Of a stretch of DNA of 64,000 nucleotides, positions 12,370 through 35,500 are shown piece after piece (positions within the stretch are counted from its first letter, which is position 1; each line of letters starts with the position of its first letter). Position numbers and translations under genes: made by a program. The notes beneath the pieces were generated by a model. The model was not told where the DNA came from and made no database searches. It saw nothing but the letters and a program-made list of their open reading frames with translations. Source of the stretch: Hydractinia symbiolongicarpus (lineage: Eukaryota; Cnidaria; Hydrozoa; Anthoathecata; Hydractiniidae). The stretch spans positions 19,755,501 to 19,819,500 of the forward strand of contig NC_079881.1 in assembly GCF_029227915.1 (NCBI RefSeq). The letters run 5' to 3'.

Positions 12370-13171
12370 TGTCCCCTTGAGTTATTGTATGCAGGTGATT
12401 TGGTTCTCATAGCAGATTCGATGGCAGAATTAGTTTGAGAAGTGGAAGAAAGGACTAGAAGAGAAAGGGGTAAGGGTGAACACAGCAAAGTCTAAAGTCA
12501 TGATTGCAGCCGAGTGTGACCTATTAGTTGGAAAGTGACCTTGTTGAGTTTGCAGGAAAGGGGTTGGTAGTAACTCAATTTTTCGTCAGACATGCAAGCA
12601 TTGGGTACATAAGAAGTGCAGTAGTATTGATGGAAGGTTAAGAGCTGACATACAGTTTGTATGCAAGCATTTCAAAGGTGAGGTTATAGAGAATGAAGTA
12701 TTTCCAGCTTTAATGATGTACAACAGTGGCTCGTTGAGAACTTCTGTTAGGTGATATGTTGGGCAGTAACGGGGGTGTTGGAAGAAGTGTTACTTGCAGG
12801 ATAGGTTCTGCTTGGAAAAAGGTCAGAGAGTTACTTCCTTTGTTGACTAGCAGAGTCCTGTCAATTGAGGTAAAAAGTAGGTTGTATGAGGCCTGTGTAA
12901 GAAGTGTTATGTTGTACGGTAGTGAGACATGGGCAGTGAAGCAGGAAGATCTTGACCGTATAGAAAGGAATGATATGAGAATGGTTAGGTGGATGTGTAA
13001 CGCCAGTCTGAGAGACAGAAGGAGTTCAGATGAGCCAAGAAGCAGGTCTCCGTCTCCGTAGAATTAAAGATGTTATCCAGATAAGAAGATCTATCTAAGA
13101 GGGTCATTAATATACCCCGTCCAACCCATGCTAGCATGGAAAAACGGACGTTAAGGTGAGAATGATGATGG
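12370..13171 (+). pseudogene. Decayed LINE reverse transcriptase, copy 1
   Basis: Closely similar to 17395-18190 over its length. In order: an RT palm end (LLYAGDLVLIADSM, with the YADD motif mutated to YAGD), a cysteine-rich PHD-like finger, then SVTCRIGSAWKKVRELLPLL and the LYEACVRSVMLYGSETWAV thumb/connection region. Stops interrupt it (for example a TGA in the finger at WPCGVC). It ends in a 3' tail, CCAACCCATGCTAGCATGGA, then GATGATGG, typical of LINEs with short microsatellite tails. Family not assigned. Confidence 0.85.
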
Positions 13172-13935
13172 TCAAGGTGTCTCGAAACTCAGTATTTTAA
13201 AATACTGACAACTATGAAAAGATAACCGATAAAATTATGCTTTTCTATTCATGGAAAGATAAAACTTTATATTTGTTATATGTAACCGATCTTTGTATAA
13301 GCGTTTAATTAAATTGTTTAGCCATACCGATGTGTTCCAAAATAAAAGGGGGAATCTAAAATGTTCCAATAAAAGCTATGAAATAAGGAATGTCTTAACC
13401 AAGAGAAATCGTGTACTGTAATTTTCGCTGAGGAAGAAACTAAGTATAAATCTAATGTTTACTTAGAATCTGCAAGAACAGATGTTATAGGAGAAGTAGC
13501 TGTATTATCCAAAACTAGTTAACCCTCTTTATACAAACATGTACATCGACATACTACCTTCCTAGATAAACTTTTTGCGACAAAATTCAAGGACCAAAAT
13601 TTTTAGCGGTTACGTATTTGATTTCAACTAAGCTAAAGTTCATCCTGTACATAGCCAAGATGGTTTTGCATACGGACCCAAATGTAATGTATACATTTAG
13701 TTTGAGTGCATGCAGTATTTCTGCGCCACACTGAGCAGAATAGCTGTCAAAATTTTAAGAAACTACAATAAAAACATTTAGCAAAAAAGCTTAAATTCCA
13801 GTCCGGAACAGTACTGCATGAATCTGATTGGTCAGAAAAAAGAATATTTTATGTAAGGCAACCCTGCTTATAAATCAGCTGTTTTAAGTATGGCTGAAAC
13901 AATAAAAAATATTCTGATTCAAAGAGGCTTATATT
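13172..13935. other. Intergenic downstream of RPS15A
   Basis: Nothing recognised. It must hold the RPS15A 3' UTR on the minus strand. No AATAAA is clear; an ATTAAA overlaps the RPS15A stop codon. Confidence 0.4.
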
Positions 13936-15373
13936 TTAATAAAAATATCCAAGAATTTTTCCTCCTGTATTTTTTCGTCTTGCTTCTTCATGGTCCATGA
14001 TTCCTGCTGAAGTGGTCATCACAATATATCTAAACAACAAAGACTCTGTTAAATTTGCAACAAAACGACTTGAAAAATAATTTTTTTCAGATTGATTTAC
14101 TCAGACAGAAAGGGTAAGTTACACATCACTGACATCAGCAGCAGAACTGGCATTTACCCATTTCATCATAGTAAGTATGAAGCATGCAGTAGACAAAATG
14201 CTACTCACCCAAATTGTCGAGATGGAAGAAGATAACTAGACCACTTCTCAATATCCTTTAATTTGACATCGAAACGTGGAGAAATAACGCCACACTATGA
14301 TGAAAAATATACTATTATTAACAAGTCTAAATAAAAGAAAGCAATCCCACTATATAAATTATGTTAGTTGCTCAGATTAACAAGTGGTTCTCAACACAAG
14401 AATTCTGCGACTCTAGTCTAATACACTTGGTGTTCATCACAGCCACAAAAGTTTCAATGTTTTGTAATTACCAGCTTACCTTGTTAATTCTGCCGTTAAG
14501 ATTTACAACAATTTTGCCAGCTCTATGGTCATCAATAACTTCAAACTCACCAATGTAACCTTAAAAGTAAAACTCTTTTATGGAAATCTGCAAGTAGGAA
14601 ACAAATCATTTACGTATCTTAATTAAAAAGTTCAGATAAGCAAGTTAGAATCAGAATTCATAACCCAGTGCAAATCATCATTACATTGACATTCATAGAG
14701 CAATATACAGAGAAATTAGAGGATTGAAAGTAAAACAGGGTGGCTGCATTTTCTAAGAAAAAGCGAATTCTAAGGAACTTTTTGTTTTTCTTAGCTTAAA
14801 CCTATTAATTTCTGAGGTCAAAAAAATGTATAATATTATTATTAGTGTAAGTGAAAGTATCGGATTTAAAAAGGAGATTTCGTCGCAACTCTTATGCCCA
14901 GCCTGTTTAAAACGTGATGCCATCAATACAAAAAATATCGCTGTACAATTTCTGAGATGCAAAGCAGCACATTCGATTGACCTGGTTACAAAGGCTTGCA
15001 CATTGAATCCAAGTCTTACTTTTCAGTCTTTCTTTGTTTTTGTTGTTTGCAGTTTAGTTGTTCAGAAAAAGATTAGAAAGCTGGTATCAATATTTAGCTA
15101 GCAATAAGTTTCTCTCAGTGCTTAATAGCATGTTCTGTTCACAGGCACAAGGCCTCGAACCAGAGGTGTCAGATATGTTGCTAAATTCATCATGGAGAAA
15201 CAATTAATAGATAACATGAGCAAACATTACCAGGACTCACCATGTTTCATCATGACGGTAAGAAATTTAATAATGACTTTTGATCCAGGTCTGATCAGAA
15301 CTTGCCGTTGTCCTCTTCTTTCTGCATTTACCATGCAGTTAAGGCAATCATTTAACACACTGACTCGAACCAT
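13936..15373 (-). CDS. RPS15A: 40S ribosomal protein S15a (uS8)
   Basis: Coding exons on the minus strand are 15373-15241, 14560-14481, 14294-14209 and 14029-13936 (133+80+86+94 = 393 nt). They give 130 aa, exactly the usual length of eukaryotic S15a. All junctions carry GT/AG sites and the phases close. Diagnostic segments are [74 protein letters not shown] and [15 protein letters not shown], ending in GKILGYFY. The protein is a small-subunit component near the central domain of 18S rRNA. A non-coding first exon probably ends at 15781 before a strong gtaagt donor and rejoins at 15388, 15 bases before the ATG. Each intron hosts a box C/D snoRNA. A promoter is shared with the divergent gene at 16004. 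Confidence 0.96.
14096..14175 (-). ncRNA. Box C/D snoRNA in RPS15A last intron
   Basis: On the minus strand: box C ATGATGA (14169-14163), box D' CTGA (14138-14135), box C' GTGATG (about 14128-14123) and box D CTGA (14104-14101). The ends pair as TTACT/AGTAA. The D' guide GCCAGTTCTGC is complementary to GCAGAACTGGC, a conserved 28S rRNA segment as I know it. By the box-plus-five rule the target would be the A of GCA. The 3' end lies about 66 nt before the 3' splice site, the spacing usual for intronic C/D snoRNAs. Confidence 0.85.
14366..14446 (-). ncRNA. Box C/D snoRNA in RPS15A middle intron
   Basis: On the minus strand: box C GTGATGA (14440-14434) and box D CTGA (14375-14372), with a terminal stem GCT/AGC extended past one mismatch. 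An internal antisense AGACTAGAGTC (14419-14409) complements the conserved 28S segment GACTCTAGTCT. It sits before a degenerate D' box (CAGA). The second guide, ACCACTTGTTAAT before box D, has no target I recognise. The 3' end is about 71 nt from the 3' splice site. Confidence 0.75.
14627..14686 (-). ncRNA. Possible short C/D snoRNA, RPS15A intron
   Basis: On the minus strand: box C ATGATGA (14681-14675), a possible D' CTGA and box D CTGA (14635-14632), about 50 nt from C to D. The terminal stem is weak (AATGT/ACTTT). It is included because its 3' end is about 66 nt from the 3' splice site, as for the two downstream snoRNAs. No guide target recognised. Confidence 0.35.
15108..15201 (-). ncRNA. 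Box C/D snoRNA in first coding intron of RPS15A
   Basis: A perfect 7-bp terminal stem, GTTTCTC at one end and GAGAAAC at the other, encloses box C ATGATGA (15193-15187), a D' CTGA (ATATCTGACAC) and box D CTGA (15118-15115). The guides upstream of D' and D (TTTAGCAACATAT and GCTATTAAGCA) match no rRNA or snRNA site I can recall. It lies far (about 547 nt) from the 3' splice site, unlike its neighbours. Confidence 0.8.
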
Positions 15374-15599
15374 GTTTATGGATTGCGGCTTTAATATATA
15401 GAAAATATGATACGTTAATAGTTAGAACATATGTAACTAAAAACGTCATATTCTCGAGAACTGTGAAGTCCATCACCATGGTGCTGTCTTCCCTCATCAG
15501 TTCTGTTTAAAAGTGATGGATAGAAACTATAATTTACACAATGGCGTTAAAATTCAATAGATGAAAACGCTAAAAGGTTTCTACACTTGCGAAACATGT

Positions 15600-15679
15600 T
15601 TAAGAGCTCAGACAGCCAAGGGTTGTATCAACATTGCATTCAGGAATCTAGCATCCTTTTTTATCATCACTGCTCTTAA
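15600..15679 (-). ncRNA. Box C/D snoRNA in RPS15A 5'-UTR intron
   Basis: A perfect 8-bp terminal stem TTAAGAGC/GCTCTTAA surrounds box C GTGATGA (15670-15664), D' CTGA (ATTCCTGAATG), a C'-like TGTTGAT and box D CTGA (15611-15608). The D guide CCCTTGGCTGT complements ACAGCCAAGGG of 28S rRNA as I know it. The box-plus-five rule would place methylation on the first C of the CC. This is the best-formed snoRNA of the set. Confidence 0.9.
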
Positions 15680-15780
15680 TTACATCAAAAGATAGAAGTA
15701 TTGTATGTGTTTTCCAGTTCCAAACTATCTATTACATCAGTTCTACCAAGATTCAATGGATTTCCATAGATTTAACTTAC

Positions 15781-16003
15781 CTCTTCTCCTGACGAAGCCT
15801 GTTTTTGAAAGGATTGAAGTCGTGAATTTATCGCATATCACCACCACACGAGGAAACGTTGACAATTTTGCTACGCCGCCGTTCTGTGAAATATGCACGA
15901 CTTTTTTCCTCGCGGACTGTGGCCAGCCTCCATTTGTCGTTTATGGCAGAAAAGAGTGTGTTCCTTGAAGTTTCGGCGGTTAGACCACAACTTAAAAACA
16001 AAT
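15781..16003. promoter_or_regulatory. Bidirectional promoter, RPS15A / C22orf23-like
   Basis: The two genes start head-to-head. A minus-strand 5' exon of RPS15A probably spans about 15812-15781. It begins CCTTTC, a plausible terminal-oligopyrimidine start for a ribosomal-protein mRNA, and ends at a gtaagt donor. The plus-strand gene starts with the ATG at 16004. The interval is locally richer in GC and CpG (CTACGCCGCCG, TCGCGGAC) than its surroundings. The start sites are inferred, not shown. Confidence 0.55.
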
Positions 16004-29493
<13,490 letters not shown>

Positions 29494-32427
29494 ATATCTG
29501 TTAAAGACTGAGAAAGTGATAATCTTTTCATGATACCTAGGCTTGGTAAATTCAAAGTAATCGAACAAGTATATATTTAAAACATCATTGACAGATTTAG
29601 TTTCAGCTGATTTCATTTTTGTTCTTTAACAATGGAAAGTACAGAGTGCTTATTGTTGTGAAATATGTTATGATTTTGCCAGGAATTTTGTGTAACAAAA
29701 TGTGTTTGAATTTTCTCATGGATGGTAATCCTTGTAAAGAGAATTTTTTTTTGTATAAGCAATTGAAATTTCAAAATGAGGCTTGAGGATGTTAATGAAA
29801 AAAGTACTTTTTCAGTCTCAAAATATACTTGGCTATGCTTATTGGCAAAAAGATTTATTGGAATATGCTTATGATAACCACATGATCAGACTCAAAATAT
29901 TGCATTTGAATTTTAAACATCAGTAATTACAACTTAAATCTCACTACATACATTCAGACATAAATTAAAAAAAAATTCACAAAAAAACTTCACAACATTT
30001 TCTTAGCCTTCGCATATTACTTAGCATGTACTTAAACAATGACCAAATTTAAGCCTACAGATGCTTATAAATGTCATGCTTATAAGTGTATTTTTTTGCT
30101 AAAATTTGGTATAGTCGATGTGTCACTAAAAATTTAAATTGGTAGAAGAACAGAGGGAATATTTATTCAGAGTGGAGACTTTCAATGAATAGTAGCGAAA
30201 GTAAAACCTTAGTAAAAAAAGACGTTTTCATATGTGGAAATTTTTACAGCAATAGTATAATATATATATTTGTTACATTTTTAATGCACACCCAGGATAG
30301 CAACACCTTAAAAAAAGTTATTTCTTATTATTTAAATAGATTAATCATTATTTAGTAATTCATACAGATCGTCTTTAACCTGCAGGTATTGGTGTTCTGA
30401 GAAAAAAGCAACGTACCAATGTGACGGACTGATTATGGATTTCATTTACATATTTGTTGCAAAATTTAAGTGGAAATATACTACCTCCCTGGCATTAAAG
30501 CAGGAAAAGGTCTAATTATTAACACCTTTCTTATTGCCTTTAATATGAGTGGTTGAAAAATTTTTAGGTGTGTTGCCACCCCCTCCCTAAAACTTCTCAA
30601 TCCTCCTCAATATTCAAACTCTCTTCGAATCTTCTCTCTTAGCAACTTTCTCCGCAAATTACATCAATTTAAATTTTATAACTTGTTGCTTGTTTGTGTT
30701 TTCGAAATGCATAGAAATACTACTTGTACAAAAATAATTTCTTTTTCAATCGTGGCATCACCTTTAAAATCTCACCAAATTTTCTTTATTTCCTTCAAAA
30801 ATAAAAACACCTTAAATCTCCTCAATTTTGTTATGAACATGGACCAAAAAAATTCAAGGTTGTGGCAGGAATTGGAAAACACATTGTAGGTCTAATGTAT
30901 GTATTATACACTAAACGTGTATTGTAGTTTAATATGAATGATTCTTGTATATACTATATTTCAAAGTTTAGTTTTAATATATACCGACATAAAATTGTTG
31001 TGTTGTTTTGTAAATGACTGATTATATCACTAGTAGTTCCACCTTTCTTTGGTTTAACACCGTAGCGACATAAATTTATCAACATAGGATTTTCAATGAT
31101 GTTGAAATTTTATGATGGAAAAGGTGTTGAGGATCAATTTTTGCAGCGAAGGAGTTCAGGGGGGGGGGAGTTAAAGCTGACCAGAAAGAGTTAAAACGTT
31201 TGAGGTTCTGCAAGGGTTGCTACCTAAGTAGAGGGAAATAATGACATTCCTTATTTATAAGCAAACAACACTAAGTTTACAGCTATTAACTTTTTGAACA
31301 AATAAGAAATAAGTTTACAGAAAACCTACAGCTTTTTCAAAAAATTTTTTTGCAGCTGTAATATGTAGAGGTTTCAGTATAAAATTTTTGTTTCAGTATT
31401 ATTTTCGTAGATTCACGACTTTCCACATAACAACAAACATGCATTGGAAGAAATTGATAATGTTGTTTCTGGTTGCTAGGTAACTTTCTGTTGCCAACAG
31501 CTAGTGATGGTGAACTGTATAAATTTGATATTCAGGTGGTCGAATTGACAGAATTAATAAATAATGTGCCCAAATTTTTTTTTCTAAATTTTTAAATTTT
31601 TTACTATAATTAAATAATTGTTTGATTCTTGTGATTTTATTTCGACAGGTTGTGAACGTTTGTTTTTTGATTTATATGGGTGGTATTTAAGAGGTAAATT
31701 TTGTGTATCTTTTGTTAAAACAACAATTAGTGCTCTTGTAGCTATTTTTACGTATGCCACAATTTTATTGTAATATTTGATTATATAAATTTCTACAGAT
31801 AAATAAAAATATATTATAATTATTATAAGTGTTACTACATTTTATTATTTTTTGTCTATTTATACTTATCATTCAAAGTTGAAGAAATTTTAAAATAAAA
31901 ATATATTTAAGGAATTCAACAGAAAAACGCATCTATTAGCAGATTTTGATGTCTAAAATTTCACTCTTTCACCACAACATCTCTCTGTTACAAAACAGGC
32001 GTTTTCTCTTAAAGTTAATTTTAGTTCCTTCTTATCATTTTTAGTAAATGGAGATCTATCACATATTGTTTTTCTGTCCTAAATTTAAATCAAGCAGCCC
32101 TTTACGTCTCCAATTAGTTCATTTAGCATCAATACGTAGTTTTCAATCCTGCATTTCAAACGTATCTTATTTTATCTATCCGTAATTTTTATGCCCTATT
32201 TTTGCTAGAAAAACAAATAAAAAAGCTTATAAAAAATATTCATAATTTCTGGCCAACACAAAATTTGCAACAAAAATTGATTCTGTTTTTTAAAAAATTC
32301 TGCTTAATTCTTCATCAGTTTAGACATGATTTTCTCTGGTCACAATCAAATGTCCCTATAAAAATTCTAAGATTGTTGTTCTTACATCTGCATGATTATC
32401 ACAAGGCGTCTCTCTCTTTTTTAGGTG
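29494..32427. other. Intergenic between C22orf23-like and REJ genes
   Basis: AT-rich with no conserved exons seen; it should contain the C22orf23 3' UTR and the REJ promoter. A pyrimidine-rich tract ending in AG at 32411-32424 may be an acceptor for a 5'-UTR exon of the REJ gene. Confidence 0.4.
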
Positions 32428-32520
32428 ATGAACTTCATTGCTACTGCTCTGGTTGTAATTGTGTTAACTGTTCAATTAAGACTGCCTGAATTATGTTTTT
32501 TTGTTCACAAAGTTTTATGA
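32428..32520 (+). promoter_or_regulatory. Upstream ORF overlapping the REJ start
   Basis: If the transcript includes sequence after the acceptor-like AG at 32424, the first ATG (32428) opens a 30-codon frame starting MNFIATALVVIVLTV. Its TGA at 32518-32520 overlaps the in-frame ATG at 32517 of the receptor as ATGA. Such an overlap can permit reinitiation or repress translation. Inferred from sequence only. Confidence 0.35.
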
Positions 32521-35500
32521 TCAAAATGATTCGTTTGGTTTTCGTCTTTGCATTTTTTACTCAGGTAAGGTTATGGTTCAACATACTTAATTTTTTATTT
32601 TGTTTTTGTTTATGCATGTGTAGCTTAAAAAGGCAATACATGTTTCATAAGATTGATGTGAAAGTTTTCGTCAAAATATGATAAGTATGTGTTTCATGCT
32701 CGAAGTGAAAAAACGATATAGTGTTATTTTAATTCTGTCACTTTTGTAGAAAATAATTTTAGACCTTTTAAAACTAGAGTTTTGATATGTTACATGACCT
32801 AGCAGGTCTGTAAAAAAGCAAAGAAATACAAAAGTGTGAAAAATAAACATCACCCTATAATCAGACTAGTTATGGAGTGATGTTTTTCATTCTATTTTGT
32901 GCTTAAAACAATGGTCATGCATGGTGGAGCAGGCAGGAAATGTACTTCTGCCGCCATATAAAGAACTTAATAAACTTTTAAACAACTGCAACTCGTTCAT
33001 AATGATGTTGTTATCAGCTCCTTCCATGAGAAAAACTGAGAAAAGTAGTTTATATTTTGAAGACCCCATAGAATTCCAAAGAAAAAGGAAAAAATACTAA
33101 GGCTGCCTAAGGGCAGCTTTTGAGGCAAATTGTTAGGAATGAGCATGGTAGAATCTATCTGAGTATTTTAATCGATGCTTCTTAATGTAGATTTTGCTAA
33201 AATGTTTTTACAAATTGCGATATGACACCAAAAATGCAATTGTTGGCTGCAGAAAGAATTGACGGGTTTCTATTTATTTGATGAAAGCTCGAAGTGAGTT
33301 TAGAAAATCATCTAAAACCTTATTAAGCTGGTTTTCTCAAATGACTTTTCATGGTTCGGGTCTAAAATAATCATCCGAGATTTAAAGTATAATAATTGAG
33401 GAATAATGTATGGTTTTTAAAATGAAGTTTATGACTCATAATTTTTATATTTTTAGATTGTTGCAATACCAACCATCTCTTCTGTTAAGTTTGTTAAATT
33501 TTTCGAACAAATTGAGATTGTGTTTGAAGAAAACATTGATTTTTATGAAATTGATAATAAATGTGATGTGAAGGACTATTTTGACACTCTTAGCCACGCC
33601 CAAATAGGTGGCGAATCAGCGGAATGTATTATATCAACCGCTAACACCATTTATATTATTCCTGGTGTCAATGCTAAGCTGAGAAAAAATGATATTCTTC
33701 GTTTTGTTGAAAACAAAACAATGCAGTTAACTTCATCACTCGATGAACCATCACCACAATTGAAAATCAACGGACCAAATAGTCACTGCTTGTGTCCTGG
33801 TGAGGAAATATACCTTGATATAGATATGTCAACCGGTCTTGGATATGGTTTGCTGCAAAATATAACGTGGCGTATTGAGTCGACTATTGCTCCAACAACA
33901 TCACCTACAGAAGCTGCTATTGCAAGCACTACTAACGCTGCCACTTCCATCCATTCCACTTCTAACGTTACAACACCTGGTACAGTAACTATTGTTGCAG
34001 CAAGTTTAATGCCTTCTCCGCCTTCCACCTCATTTTCTTCTTCTCAAGTAACTTCAAGTGTTGCTCAGCAGGAAGCGAAAAATTCAGCTGCTCCTTCACA
34101 ATCGACAACCAGCATAGTGAATCCTGTTACAACTCCAGCCCCGACTGAGGCGGAACTTCAAACTGAATTAGACAACCAAAAAGGGAAAACTGAAATAACG
34201 TTAAGTTTAGGCAAATTGCGATCAGATCGACAATACACGGTAAAAGTGACAGGAATTAATGTATTTGGAAAAATCGCTACAGCTTCCAAAACATTCCAAT
34301 TCAATTCAAAGTGTAGTCCACACGTTACTATCGCGCAAGGATCCAACCTTGTGCAAGATGAGCCAGTGACATTCCTTGCTTCAGTGAATTATCCCAAATG
34401 CTACAACATGACCGGCGTGCCTATATTTAAATGGGAAGTAACGCTAAACGATGTACCTGTGAATCTCAATTCTGCTGTCACAAATCGAAACATCTTCGTT
34501 GCACGTGAAAACACCTTTGAAGAGCATAAGGATTACAAAGTTTCAGTTACCGTGACAACTCGAAGTATGACAAATGAAGAATCTGTTTCGAGCAATCATC
34601 AAATGTTTGAGGTGCATGCACACCATGTTGAGATAGGTATTGAGGGGGGTGATAGAGAAATCAGTCTCAACGATATTCTCCATATAGAAACGTTCCCAAA
34701 AGAAGGTATTGACGAAGATGCTACCTTTACATGGTCATGCATGGATGATTCTGGCAATCCCTGCAAAAAGGGAGATGAAAATTTAGTTCTTCCTTCACAG
34801 AAAGATTTATCACTGAAAATGTTGGAAGGAAGTTTTGTGCTGGGAACAGTGTAAGCTAAAAGTTTTTTAGTCCTCCATTAGATCCGTTAAAACAGATATC
34901 TCACGTTATCCGCCTCCCCTGAAGATCTACAAATTGTAAAACCCAGGCACTTTCTAGTATTGACAACAGTTAATAAGCGAATGCAGTAACATTTTTAAAA
35001 TCACAACTTTGGTACAAATAAGAATAGATATAAGCGTCAAATTTTGTTTTAAAATAACGTACGTTGCATTCGACAGATCTTTAGACTCATTTATAGGAAT
35101 ATCAATTTAGAGATCATTTTTCAGCAATTCAAGTACTTGATCAAAAGTAGACTTGCTTATACAAAAAAACACACATTTGAGTTACGGCACTTTTTAATTC
35201 GTAAAATGCCTGCGCATTGCTTTTGCGCGAATCCAGGTTTAGCGCACATTAAATTTTCGTGCAACGACTACGGGCAATATATCTTAATGTACATCTCAAA
35301 ATAGACATTTCTGGTATTTTACTTTTTCTTGGGTATTAAATGAAAGTACCGGAAATGTCATAGCCGGGTTCAAAAAGTTTGATCTCAGTAAAACTATTTA
35401 AAGGACTGTGCTCGTCGTAGTTATGCCTCCTTTTTCAAATGAATACATATGATTAATTTTGTGTTAAAAAGTTACGAAACCTTGCATTCCCTAAATCGTT

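Noticed and set aside
15457-15504. Hairpin AGAACTG...CAGTTCT with TGATGA inside the RPS15A 5'-UTR intron
   Set aside because: The placement (about 68 nt from the 3' splice site) and stem suggested a sixth snoRNA, but there is no box D and the C-like box is imperfect.
33783-34028. 81-codon minus-strand frame in REJ exon 2
   Set aside because: Antisense shadow of the mucin-like coding stretch.
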